Shown: piece after piece, positions 1 through 11,800 of the stretch
Layout of the letters: every line of letters begins with the position of its first letter
How positions within the stretch are numbered: position 1 is the first letter of the stretch
Assembly (NCBI GenBank): GCA_023053575.1
Contig: JAKZAP010000007.1
Span: forward strand, 26,871,464-26,935,463
Length of the DNA: 64,000 nt
Direction: 5' to 3'
DNA from: Branchinecta lynchi
Lineage: Eukaryota > Arthropoda > Branchiopoda > Anostraca > Branchinectidae
Notes under the pieces: model-generated
What the model was told of the DNA's origin: nothing
Seen by the model: only the letters and a program-made list of their open reading frames with translations
Database searches by the model: none
Made by a program: the position numbers and the translations under genes

Positions 1-1971
1 GGGTCACGAAAGTATATCAATTCTCAAAGTATTTTTTGTTTGGCAATTTGTGGCTAATATGCGCACTTTAAGGTGTTCGAGCTGAATTTGGAAGCAAAAT
101 ACGTAGGGCACAGATGATCATGTTTTTTTTTCAACTTTGTGGGAGCATTGCTGTTAGTCGGAAATTCGCTTGTAAGCAAAAACCCTTCAGGCAAAACTTA
201 TGACGGGCCTTCAGGAATCACGGAGATGGATCTTTTGGTCAAAAGTATTTTTTTCACTTTGCAGTTCACCTTGCAGGGCTAAAGTTCACATACTTCAGGT
301 AAAAATTAACATGGGCCATTGTGGGGTTATGAACGTATTCGTGAGATAAAAAACACGTCCTTTTGTCAAGTTCTCTTTGCATCCAACCAACCGTTCAAAA
401 GTTATGCATGAAATTCTGGTACTCGGGAATCAAATTCCCTCCACTCCCTCGAAGATAGTCGGATCGGGGCAATGGCTGCTTCCAAGTCAATCTGATAGGG
501 CCTCCAGTACACCAGCCGAATTTTATGCATCTGTAAGTACTTTAACTTTCGATCACCGGATTTCCGGAAAACCCCTTCCAAGACCCAACCAGCGTACGAA
601 TCTGGCATGTTTCTAAATGTATTTACAACTTGTCCTTGCTCTTCTCACCAAGCTCCATCCCGGTCCCCCACTCTAATCCTGTTCCGAGATATCCGATCCC
701 CCTCCAATCCTACCCCTCCCCACCAGCCAAAGTTATCGGATCTGGTCCAGACACGAATGGTACAACAAGTGACACGAGCTCTTTCCAACTGTCAAGTTTT
801 GTTTGTGTCCGATGCACCGTTCGAAAGTTGTCCTTATCTCAAGATCCTGGTTTCCCTCCCCCCCCCCCCCTACGGAAGTCGGACTGGGAAATGACTTTTC
901 TCAAGTCAATCTAGTTGGGTTCCTGATGAGTCTGCCATGTTTCGTCGTCCTAGCACATCTGAAAGTATCTTAACCGGTGAAAACCGAAATCCGGACCCAA
1001 CATCCACCCCCCAAAGTGCCCGGATCCGATCCAGTTATGTCAACGATGTATCAAGGATATGTGCTTGTTCTTCCCATCAAGTTTCATCCTGATCCCTCAA
1101 CTCTAAGCGTGTCACGATATTTCAGGGTACCCCCTTCAAACTCCCACCCCCCTCACAATTGTCGGATCCGGTCCGGACGTAGAATGCGACATGTGAGATA
1201 TGTGTTCTTTCCATATCAAGTTTCATTCAGATCCGATCATCCGCTCAAATGTTACACATTCCCCAATATTCCGTATTCCCCCTCTCTCCAATCCCCCAAC
1301 GATGGTCGAATCGGCTAAGTGACTATTTCTAAGTCAGTTTGGTTGGGTCTCGGATACGCCTGCCAAGTTTCATCATACTAGCACATCTGGAAGTAACTTA
1401 ACCCGTGGTAACCGGACTTCCGCGGGATCCTGCCTCCACCCCCACCCCCGCCCCACAGACACAGTGCCAGGATCCATTCCGCTTATTTCAACAATATATC
1501 AAGGATATGTGCTTGTTCGTCCCGCCAAGTTTCATCCCGATTGCTCCACTCTCAGCGTATCGGGATATTTCTGGTACCCCTCTCCCCCCACCCCCTCACA
1601 CAGTTGTCGGATCCGGTCCGGATGTAAAAAGGGATACGTGAGGTGTGTTTTCTTTCCATAGATCAAGTTTCATTTCGATCCGATCACCCCTTCGAAAGTT
1701 ACGCATGCCTCAATATTCCGGATTCCTCCTTCATCCATTACCCCCACGATGGTCGAATCGGGGAAGTGACTATTTCCTAGCCAGTTTGGTCGAGTCCCTG
1801 ATATGGTATGATATGATATTTATTGCATAAAGCCAACTGGCCGAAGCAACTGCCTGCCTAGTTTCGTCATCCTAGCACATCCGGTAGTACCCTAACTCGC
1901 GATCACCAGACCGTCGGACAGACGGAAACGTGATCGCTATACGGCACTTGGTCGGAAGGCAAGTGCCATAT
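1..1971 (-). repeat. Family A repeat copy, reverse orientation, left end cut by window
   Basis: This is a member of the commonest repeat in the window. It ends at 1939-1971 in a hairpin of the form GGCACTTGG...CAAGTGCC. The body is made of related sub-units of about 140-150 bp, each carrying a 'tgccaagtttcatcgtcctagc' type phrase (or the related 'atcaagtttcat'), an oligo-C run and a GGATCCGG or ATTCCGG phrase. The part at 1-340 is the non-tandem head, with the phrase 'gtaagcaaaaacccttcagg'. Other copies lie at 10321, 15690, 32400, 38770 and 50142. No protein is supported. Proline-rich frames here come only from the C-runs. Confidence 0.75.
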
Positions 1972-2330
1972 ACAAAAGAGATAAGTTAATTCCGCCAAAG
2001 TCATAACTGGAAACGGAAGATACCAAGACCATCAACACCGCGAACGTCTAACGACAAGGCAGTTATTGCGGTAGCGTTTTCGCATCGCGTTCCTGCAAAG
2101 AATACTCCCAGCAAAATGTCCCAATGGCAATCTGAAATGGTGGTCGTATTCCACATCGTGTGATTGTTCTGAGAGACGTGGGTGCATTTTCTGTTTTTGA
2201 AGGATTACATTTTTTTTTGCGGAGTAAATTGTACGCGATAGTGAGTTGATGTTCTATTCTAGTGGCTGAAACTATTTCGCCTCTCTCACCCCCCAGAGAA
2301 AGAAAATCTAAAATAAAAAATAACAAAACC
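1972..2330. other. Spacer without recognised feature
   Basis: Mixed-composition DNA between a family A and a family B repeat. I see no exon, RNA gene or repeat here. The minus-strand frame over 2063-2419 runs into the repeat and has no recognisable motif. Confidence 0.4.
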
Positions 2331-3343
2331 AAAGGTTTCGATGGGATCCCAAAGTTTAATATTTGCTCCCGACAATTCGGTCTTCTAGATATTCGGTCTT
2401 CAACAGACTTCTTAAACATGTTTACTTTTGTTACTTTACAAACAGGTTAAGGTCAATGGTAAAATCGGAGAAGACCAAAATCGTATTTGACAAGCAAACC
2501 GGATACGCCAGCTAAATTTCAACAAGTTCAGATATATTCCGATATCCGTTTTGCGCTGTCAAATATTCAAATATGGATTCAGTATATTGTTTACCCTATA
2601 GCCTACGTCGTTTCTCCTTCCGTACATACCTCTGCCCAACCTCCGGTTTTGGCCGGATTTCGGAAAAACTACTTATCTGGCAAAAAACTAAAGCTCAAAA
2701 ATGAATTCAGCATGTCTGCTTACCCCTACATCCAACCTCTAATCAACTTCAGATACTTTTAACAAAGCTTCCGGTTTAAGCCGGATTCCGAGCTATCTAT
2801 AGGTCCAGTGAGAAAATGATTGTCATGTGCACATTCAGCATGTCTTCTTACCCGAAAATCGAACATCAAATTTAAATAAAACTTTTACTTTAAACTACTA
2901 CTTTATAGTCGGACTCAGCACGCCTACTTGCCCCTAAATCGAACCTCCAATCAACTTCATACTAAACTTTTACTTTTCACAAATTTTCTGGGTTTTGCCG
3001 GATTCCTGGTGAACTATTTGTCCTGCGAGAAAATAAATTTCTTATTCGAATTCAGCATGTCTCCTTACCCCTAAGTCAACTATCTCAATAGCTTTCAACA
3101 AATATTTGTTTTACCCCTTAATTTGAATCCCCCCCACCCTCAAATATAGAGCTACAGAGCCCATCTTCGAACTTGACCTGTACTTTGACCCAAAGGATCC
3201 TCCCACCAAGCTTCATCGAAATATCTCAATCCCCTTGAGAGTTATCGTGCAGACAGAGGGACAGACAGACAGAGGGACAGACAAACGGACAACTTTTGCT
3301 TTGTCATCGGTATCCCTCCCCTTACGTTTTGGGATCCCAAAAA
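2331..3343 (+). repeat. Family B repeat copy 1
   Basis: It starts with 'tttcgatgggatcccaaa' and ends with 'acgttttgggatcccaaaa', so both ends carry a GGGATCCC palindrome. The middle contains about 147-bp tandem units, each with a CCGG...CCGGATTCC phrase followed by 'ttcagcatgtcttcttaccc' and 'aatcaacttcaaataaaac'. The right part has a (gacagacg)-like run before 'gtatccctcc'. Copies also lie at 12800, 14917, 27961 and, reversed, 40721. Confidence 0.75.
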
Positions 3344-3344
3344 A

Positions 3345-3790
3345 ACCACAAGGGTTTCCTCGGACAAGAGTTAGGCATGCCAAAAAGAAAATCTGGAAGA
3401 TACTGGGTACCCCCTCCAACTCCTCAGATGAGGTTGGATCCGTGAACACATAAATGTCCCATTTTTAGCATTTGCTCCTACCAAAGTTCACACGAATCAA
3501 AGGAGTGCCGGAACTACCCTTCGCCCTCCCCCCACAGAGGTCGTGTCCGGTCCAGACAACAAACGGCCAACTTAGGGTCGGTTACCTTATTTCCGAAAGT
3601 TTTTATAGTATTTTCCCTATCCTTCACCCTGCAACTTCCCCACCGTGCCCGGATGAAAATGCTGGATGTTCAGAGCATTTGCTCTTACCGCCTACCAAAT
3701 TTCATCCGAATCGGACCACTTCCGGAAAATATCTCGTGCCCCTCTCTAATTCGTTCCCCCGAAGCTGGGAAATAACATATTATATACGAT
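3345..3790 (-). repeat. Family A fragment and AT-rich tail
   Basis: This carries family A type phrases: an oligo-C run, GTCCGGTCC, and 'accaaatttcatccgaat'. It is followed at about 3770-3815 by an AT-only stretch rich in TATA steps. No termini are visible, so it is probably a truncated copy. Confidence 0.5.
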
Positions 3791-3889
3791 ATAATAGTAT
3801 ATAATATAAAATAACATATCCATTCATAGCTCATTGTACCAACAAAGCTTCAAACCCAGCCCCTCAATTCTTTTGGTCCCTAGGCATAT

Positions 3890-3975
3890 TGGGTCTAGGG
3901 GAGAACCTCCCCCCCGGACAACCCTCACCCCGCCCCCCCCCCCCCCTGGCGAAACCCCCCCCTGGCTTCACTTTA
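3890..3975. repeat. C-rich low-complexity tract
   Basis: Runs of C up to about 14 long, interrupted by short AC/GA words. The frames called over it are compositional. Run lengths should be treated as approximate in any assembly. Confidence 0.6.
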
Positions 3976-4203
3976 GCAAATATTCTGTCACCATCAACCT
4001 TCACCTCCGCTTTACACTCCCCTCCCTTGTTTATCTTTGTTCTGCCTGCACTTAACGCATTCAAAACTTAGAACACATCCTGCCAGCACTTTTTGCTTCC
4101 CATACACATACCCTTTGTGCACACACAAGCTTATTCTTACACTTGTTACTGGATACTGCGTCCAGTTACCCTACTCTTATGTATCCGTCAATAGGTACAT
4201 GAG

Positions 4204-4290
4204 CTAAGCTAATCTGGCCAGCTAATCTGGCTCCAGCTAATCTGGCTCCAGCTAATCTGGCTCCAGCTAATCTGGGTACCCAGCTAATCC
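4204..4290 (+). repeat. 15-bp minisatellite
   Basis: Four to five tandem copies of CCAGCTAATCTGGCT, the first and last diverged. Each unit contains the inverted pair CCAG...CTGG. Confidence 0.8.
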
Positions 4291-4373
4291 CTTGTACTAT
4301 CCGTGGCGTATGTATTTGGGACTAGGAGATTCTTTTGGGATTGTCTTTTTTTTTATACGGTTTTTTTTTCGCC

Positions 4374-4545
4374 AGGGGGGGGGTCATACCGGGGGGGGGG
4401 GTCCAGGGTTTTTTAGTACCGGGACGGTTTTGGTAGGGGGGTTTTGGTACCGGGGGGGGGGTGTACCGATTTTTTTTTTAGCCGGGGGGGGGGGGCGTTG
4501 GCAGGGGAGTTTTTGTCCGGGAGGTTGCCGGGGAGGCGGGTAGCC
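4374..4545. repeat. G-rich low-complexity tract
   Basis: Several G-runs of 8-13 separated by short T-rich words. The strand has quadruplex-forming composition. Frames on both strands are artefacts of composition. Confidence 0.7.
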
Positions 4546-4554
4546 GGAACCCAG

Positions 4555-4705
4555 GCATGTCACAGAGTTTCTTGCCCTCAATCCAAGTCCCCACCCCGTC
4601 GTGCTCGGATACAATTCGGAGACGTAAATGAAGCATCTCGGGCATCCGCTCCTATACCAACTAGCGAAATCGGGACAGACCGACAGACGTTGTGATCGCA
4701 ATATG
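4555..4705 (-). repeat. Family A terminal fragment
   Basis: Contains the family A terminal phrases 'gacagaccgacagacg' and 'gatcgcaatatggca', as at the hairpin end of complete copies, but the hairpin itself is lost. Confidence 0.5.
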
Positions 4706-5810
4706 GCAAATCACATACAGTTAAAGTCTTTGATTCATGTGGGCCGGCAAGGTGGGAGACAACTTCATTTTTTTATGGGTAGGATTTCTACGAACTCACA
4801 GTTACCTTTGTTATTATCAAAATTCTCACGGTAGCCAACGTTATCCGCAAATTACTTAAACACAATTCACTCCTGAAAGCAAGTCCGCCTTTGCTAATTA
4901 ACTATGCATTGATCTCCCGGCGCTGGTCAAAAGAGTTACTAGAACGTCGATAAGATCGAGTGGGGTGTTAGAAGCTGAGTATTATTTAGCTCAGTTTCAT
5001 AATCTTGAAGAAATCAGTATAACGAATATAGTACAATGTACGGCGTTTGTTTATTGTAGATATAGTGTAAAGAAATCGATAATGCAAATAATTAGTTTGA
5101 TTTTTCTACATATTTTCCATATGAATGCTACAATAAAAACATTTTTTTAGATCCATAGTCAAACTATGATCCCAGCAATCCCATGTCGGGCACTTCTGAC
5201 CCGCGCCACTAGATGACCCAGCGGTCGGATCAAGTCGTGACTTCATCTTGGGTCTTTGGAGGGGGGGGGGGGGGGTCTAGACGTTACAAGTGCTAGAATA
5301 CTTATGATATAACTCCAGATTTTCTTATTAGGCTACTCTGGTTTAGCCGGTGACATTTTTTCATGGGGAATATTTAGGTTGGGAGCGTTATGGCACGAGG
5401 ACGTTCTACCGTAGGGACGTTTTCAGAGGGACGTTTTGCCATAGAGACCTTTCACACACAACCCGTAAGCAAACCTTCACTCATTCGAAATGGTTGTTCT
5501 TTTTCAAAGAGGCTGGTGAGAAAACTCAAATTCGGTTCCAAAATGATGGAATAATGTCTTATGGAAAGATGTCACCTCCAATTTGCAAACGAAAACAACA
5601 GTTATTGTAAGGACCAACTGGCTGTTCAATACAACGCTTTTAGGTCACTGTTTCCCTTCAAAGTGAAAGCGGAGGTGTGAGACCAGGGTTGATTCCCCCC
5701 CGAAAAAAGTAAAAGCGAGATCACAAACCTTTTACTGGACGATCGTCTCCGTCGCTAACTACATAGGCAAAGAGCTGCAGTCACAAAATATCTGTTTCGG
5801 ATTCCTGACT
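4706..5810. other. Gene A upstream region
   Basis: About 1.1 kb with no gene. It has an AT-rich part at 4960-5150, a G-run of about 17 at 5260-5276, and at 5385-5460 a few diverged copies of a 'gggacgtttt' word that is strongly amplified at 7395-7680 inside the gene. I see no convincing TATA box before the ATG at 5818; 'gcagtcac' at about 5776 is a weak initiator candidate. Confidence 0.4.
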
Positions 5811-5817
5811 TCTAACA

Positions 5818-5878
5818 ATGAGGCTCGAACTTTTTCTGGCACTGGTGATCGCTGGAGCCGTTACTCCTACATCAATTG
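5818..5878 (+). CDS. Gene A exon 1: signal peptide
   Basis: The ATG at 5818 opens 20 codons beginning MRLELFLALVIAGAV, a short n-region and a clear hydrophobic core, then a phase-1 donor G|GTATGT. The context 'taacaATGA' is acceptable for initiation. The next frame-compatible acceptor feeding a Cys-rich module is at 7824/7825. Confidence 0.7.
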
Positions 5879-8800
5879 GTATGTAATAGTTCATCTTTTG
5901 TTATTTTTTTAAATATCACAATAATTTATTAAAAAAACATTATCTTTTAGGCAAACTTAATGGCTATAATACATATAACCTTAAAGCAGTTCTGACAAGT
6001 GACAACAGTTCCTATGATAGGTCTTCGTTCAGTCTAAGCGTTAAACGGGTGGCTCTAGATTCATTCTAGCGATATTTCGGCCCTTCTTGACAAGAGTCTT
6101 CTTAGGGACCTAGATAGGAAAACAAACCTGCGATCAGCTGACATATCCATATCCATATCCTAGACATATCCTATAGGCGCCAAAAATAGTTCCTAAAAGT
6201 TACAATAATTTCTTATTTTGCCCGCCATCTAATCAAGAAGATAAAGTGGGGCAAACCAAGAAAGAAAAGAATCAACTCTCTTTAAAAAAAAAAAAAAAAG
6301 CGACGAAGTGCTCGAGGAACATCTGTGAAGTGTGATTCAGCTTCGTAGCAGTCTCTATGGAGGATAATAAGATGTCATAACAACCTCCACAAAATTGATT
6401 TTCATACTATAACTTCCTGTGGGACACAAGAAGAAATGTATTTCACACCTGTCCGAGAAAAGTTGTAATTAAATAATGGAACTACAACAATAAAGCTGTG
6501 TGCACACAGTATCCGATAAGATTTCAAACGCGAATCAATTTGGTTTAATGGATACTTGTGATTGCTCCAACAGTGTGTCTAAGTGGCAAGTATTCATATT
6601 TCTTTTTGTGTGGCTTTTAGGTATCACTCACTCATACTTTCCTAGGGTCTCTCTTGAATTATCTTTTGTTTTTGAAAATGTGTGATTAGGTTAATAAATT
6701 TGAACTGAAATTGTAAGGAAATTGTAAGGAACACCTGTCCGAGAAAAGTTGTAATTAAATAATGGAACTACAACAATAAAGCTGTGTGCACGCAGTATCC
6801 GATAAGATTTCAAACGCGAATCAATTTGGTTTAATGGATACTGGTGATTGCTCCAACAGTGTGTCTAAGTGGCAAGTATTCATATTTCTTTTTGTGTGGC
6901 TTTTAGGTATCACTCACTCATACTTTCCGAGGGTCTCTCTTGAATTATCTTTTGTTTTTGAAAATGTGTGATTAGGTTAATAAATTTGAACTGAAATTGT
7001 AAGGAATTGGTAGTGGCAAAACAGGGAGTGGTCGGAGAAACGTCCCAATCTAAATGTCCGAAAAGTCCCTATGTAAAATGTCCCAGTGGTGAAACCTCCC
7101 CAGCGTCTCCAGCTCCAGCTTTCATCCAACATAACGGCACTACGGTGACTTTTGCATTCTCCTTGTTTGACTCGTTTTGAACAAGATCAGGTTTCCGCGT
7201 ATTTCTTCCGAAGAGACTATTAGTCAAAAATATCTGTTAGGCATGTTTTCCTTTAACTAGCCTACTAGTAATCAGTTTTTAGTCCAGAGTAAGGCGTATT
7301 ACAATAGGTACTTTGAAGGGAAACGGTGCATATCTGAACCCACTGGTACTCTGAAGTTGTTTTATCTCGGACAAGCACCTGAAGACCAAACCGAACTTGA
7401 GAATCCCGGGGACTTTTCGCCACAGGGACGTTTTGCCATTGGCACGTCTTGTCGTGGGGACGTTTCTTCATTGGAGATTTCGCCACAGACGTTTTGCCAT
7501 CGGCACGTCTTGTCGTGGGGACGTTTCGCCATAGGGATGTTTCTTCACTGAACGTTTTGCCACAAGGACGTTTCGTCGTGAGGACGTTTCGCCGCAGGGA
7601 CGTTTCGCCGTAGGGACGTTTTGTCATGGGAAGTTTTGCCGCGGACGGTTTGCCATCGCGACGTGTCGTTGGTAAGCCATACAGAGGAGTCGGTGTTTCT
7701 GCCGATTCAAGGTCTTTCCATGGTGCGCCTTCGGTGGGAAGTCTAGGACGGTGTCGTTTTATGACAATGTGATAAATTTCAGAGCTGGCAGTGAAATTCA
7801 TTTTCATCCCTATTCTGTTTTCAGCGACATGGCCCCGGAGGTGTTACTACTCTTGCCCAAGGGTACGTCCTGGGACGATGGGGATTTGCATCGAGGCATG
7901 CGGCCGAGGCTGTCCAAGGGGACAGGGCTGTTGCTCGATTGGTTGCGGCCACGTCTGTAGACCCCTGCTTCCAATTCCGGGATGGGGGAATCGATGCCCC
8001 AGACCAAGTGAGTCCTCTATTTGTTTACCATCAGCCTCACAGGTCATCTTCACAATATTGTGAGCGATTTCCACACTACTTACCGTAGTTACTGCGCATG
8101 ACGTCACGAATCCTGGCTGTTTGGCATCAAGGCTGGAACGTATTTTTCTATTTTCAGCAAAATATCATACCGCGGGCTAATCCGGCCAATCAGATCACAG
8201 AGATTTGTAGTTAGCACGCTCCCAAGCGTAGTAAGCAAACCACTGCGATTAGTTACTATTTCGACAAGGTTGGTATGGTCACCGTAGTAATTTTTGGAAC
8301 GAAAATAGTAACTAATAGTTACTATTGTTAGAAGGGTGAACACGCTCTGTGCCTTGCCTTACCTGTGGTAAGAAGTACAGTACTTCAAACTGAAACTACT
8401 GTAATATTAGTCGAGTTCTCTACGATCGGACTGTTCTTTAACTCATGCTAGACCATTCGAAAGCAATGACAATTGTGATCATTTCGCTATCCAGCCTATA
8501 CTTTCAACAGAATCATACAGTCAAGAACAAATAATCTGATAGAACTTTCGTCTTTATTCCCATGCAGCGACTACGAATACCCGACGAAACTAAACGGACC
8601 TAGAGGTATTTACTCTAGCCTTGAGCTGATGTTGATACCCGTTTACTCATCTTCCGTCTTCGCCGTTGCTTTTCGAAGAAAAGATAGTGCAGGAGGAGTA
8701 CTCCACGCGTTAACCTGCTCTCGAGCACGTCCATAGAGCCAATCAGCTTTGACTCCTACTTTTCCTCACCGGTGGCTCTACAGCGATTTTCTTATTTGTA

Positions 8801-11800
8801 GAGGTAACGAAACGTGATGTGGCACGAAGCTACTAACCTCCACTCGTTCGTAGCGGACAGGGTATGGGAAAATATTCGACTCCGCATAGTCAGATGACAG
8901 AGATGGGGAGACGGAGGTTCTGACAGATTATTTGTTCTTAATACAATCCACTATCATTCATAACTATGAGAAACTGGACCGATCCTTTGAGACAACGAGT
9001 CGGTCAATCCAGTACACTGTTTATTGGATCAAACTGCATAGGCTTACATTGGCTTACTAGACACATTTCTTGAAAATATTTTTTGGCAGAAGGAGCATAG
9101 ATCTAAAAACAAATCGCTGAAAGAAATAGATACGGCTGGATAATCAGCTCTTTTTAGTCGTTACCAGCTAAATATTTTTCTTTTTGTCTGATTTTCTTAT
9201 TTAGATCTACTTTGTATTACCCGTAAGGGTGCTTCCAGATCGTATCATTATTAAGTAAGTAAGCAATTTATTTGCAACCCGCCATTTCGAAAAAGCGGAG
9301 TTAAATAAAAGAAAATAAATAAAGGACATAAAGACACAGAAGCATCCAAAAGGGTAACACTTGCATCTTGAATTTTTAACTTCTCCGTCAATGTATGATT
9401 ATGGCATAATTGCGACAAGCTGAGCAGGTGCTTTGCATATTTAAAATAACATGATCAAACAACTACGCTTGTTGCGTAGTGTCATCGTGTACGAGCGTAG
9501 TGTCATCGTACGTTAGATGACACTACGTTCGCGCCGACTGCGGGTCTGAAGTCACGACTTTGATCCAGCCGATGTAGATACCGCGGTAACTGGAACACAG
9601 CTTTAGACCTTGGTATCAGATACCACGGTAACTGCAAAAACAACTGATTGCAGATCCAGTTACCGTGGTAAGAGATATCACGGTATCTGCAAAAACACAA
9701 CTATAACTAATGTTGGAATACTGCAGATTTATCAGCCGATTTATCTCCTTTAGGGTTTTTACCGGAGAAGATATTTAGAAGATTTATCCAACACTACTGG
9801 GCGTGAACGAAACGACCGACTGATGTGACATAACCGAAGCATTTACTGACCCCTTTAGCCGTTTTTTCCCCACTTTCTTATTTTGCAGGATATATTCTTT
9901 CCACCCTAATGACACGTTCTGAACTGTTTTGACTGTTGAATGTTGTTCTAAGACTGGGATCCTTGCGTTATAAGTCTCAGTATCACACTGGACACAAATA
10001 CCGACGCTGTAAACTGCCTCACTATTTCCATTGAAGCGTGCCAAATGTCAATAGTTGCGTTTTTGCAGATACCATGGTATGTGATACCGCGGTCAAAAGT
10101 CGTTTTTGCAGTTATCGTGGTATCTGGTACCACGGTTAAAAAGCGTGTTTGCAGTTATCGTGGTATCTGGCCAGTTATCGTGGTATCTGATATTCAGATA
10201 CCACGGTACGACCGTGGCAACTGGTCGTGGTGTCTGTAAAGTCGTCTCACTTTCATCAAATTTTGCAAGATTGATGAGAAAGAAGTTTGGCACTTAGTGA
10301 TGTGACTGAATATCGGCTTTTATGGCACTTGCCTTACGGCCAAGTGCCATATACCGATCACATTTCTGTCGGTCGGTCGGTCATTCCGGTGTTTGCGAGT
10401 TAGGGTACTTCCAGATATGCTAGGACCACGAAACTTGGCAGACATATCAAGGAACCGACGAAAGTAACTTGGAAATAGTCACTTGCCCGAACCGACCATC
10501 GTGGGGGGAGGGGGAGGTGGTGGAATCCGAAAACTAGGGACATTTGTGTGAAACTCTCAAAGTGGAGTGATCGGGATGAAACTTGGTTTTAAGAACAAGC
10601 TCAAGCTCTAGACACATCACTAACAGAACTGGACCGGATTCGGACACTGTGGGGGGAGTCGGAGAGGGGTTCCGGAATTCTGGCAATCCGTAGTTAATGT
10701 ACCTCCAGGTGGGCTAGGACGATAAAACTTCGCAGGCCTATTAGGGACCCGACCAAACTAACTTGGAAAGAGTCACTTGCCCGATCCGACCATCGTGGGG
10801 GGAGGGGGAGTTGGCAAAATCCGGAAAATTGGGACATGCATAACTTTCGAACGGGTGATCGGATCTTAATGAAACTTGATGTCTGGAAAGATCTCGTGTC
10901 TCAGATGTCTCATTTCAAGTCCGGATCGGATCCAACTAATCTGGGAGGGGGGAGTAGGAGGCGAGGACCGGAAATCGTGTGAAACTCTCAGAGTGGAGTG
11001 ATCGGTATGAAACTTGGTGCGAAGAACAAGCACACGCTCTAGATACATCACTGACAGAACCGGATTCGGACACTGTGGGGGGAGGTCGGCGGGGGTTCCA
11101 GAATTCCGGCGATCCGTAGTTAATGTACTTCCAGGTGGGCTAGGACGATAAAACTTGGCAACACCTCAGGGACCCGACAAGATTTACTTGGAAATAGTCA
11201 CTTGCCCGATCGGACCATCGTGGGGGGAGGGGAGGTGGCGGAATCCGGAAAATAGGGACATGCAAAACTTTCGAACCGGCGATGGGATCTTAATGAAACT
11301 TGATGTCTGGAAAGATCTCGTGTCTCATCTGTCTTCTTTCAGGTCCGGAGCGGATCAGACGAATCTAGGGGGGAGTCGGAGGGGGGAACCGGACATCTTG
11401 TGACACGGATAGAGTGGAGCGATCAGGATGAAACTTGGTGGGAAGTACAGGCACAAGTCCTAGGTGCATCAGTGACAGAATCGGACCGGATTTGGGTACC
11501 GAGGGGGGGGGGAGCTGTAGGGGGCGTACAGTTTTGCTTAGAAATTAATTTTTAGCACCCTTAAAGTGCACGTCTCAAACGAAAAGTTAAAAAAACAAGA
11601 AAAGTCACCACTTCCATCCTCTGACCCAGCCTAGCAAATTTCGCGCATCTTAACGGAAAAGGGAAAAAAATACTTTTGACCATCACTTCCATCTCACCCA
11701 GCCTTGCAAGTGCCATATGAGCTTCCAGCTCTTGTTCTTTTTGGATGACTTCGAAAGCGCAATTTCGGCAATTGTCGTTTTTGCAGAGCAACCATATATC

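Noticed and set aside
6500..6971. Duplicated 61-aa frame
   Set aside because: It exists because of a 286-bp direct duplication. There is no start context, splice or domain support.
7265..7807. 180-codon minus-strand frame rich in Lys, Arg and Thr
   Set aside because: It is the translation of the 'gggacgtttcgcc' minisatellite, has no domain and opposes the WAP exon region.
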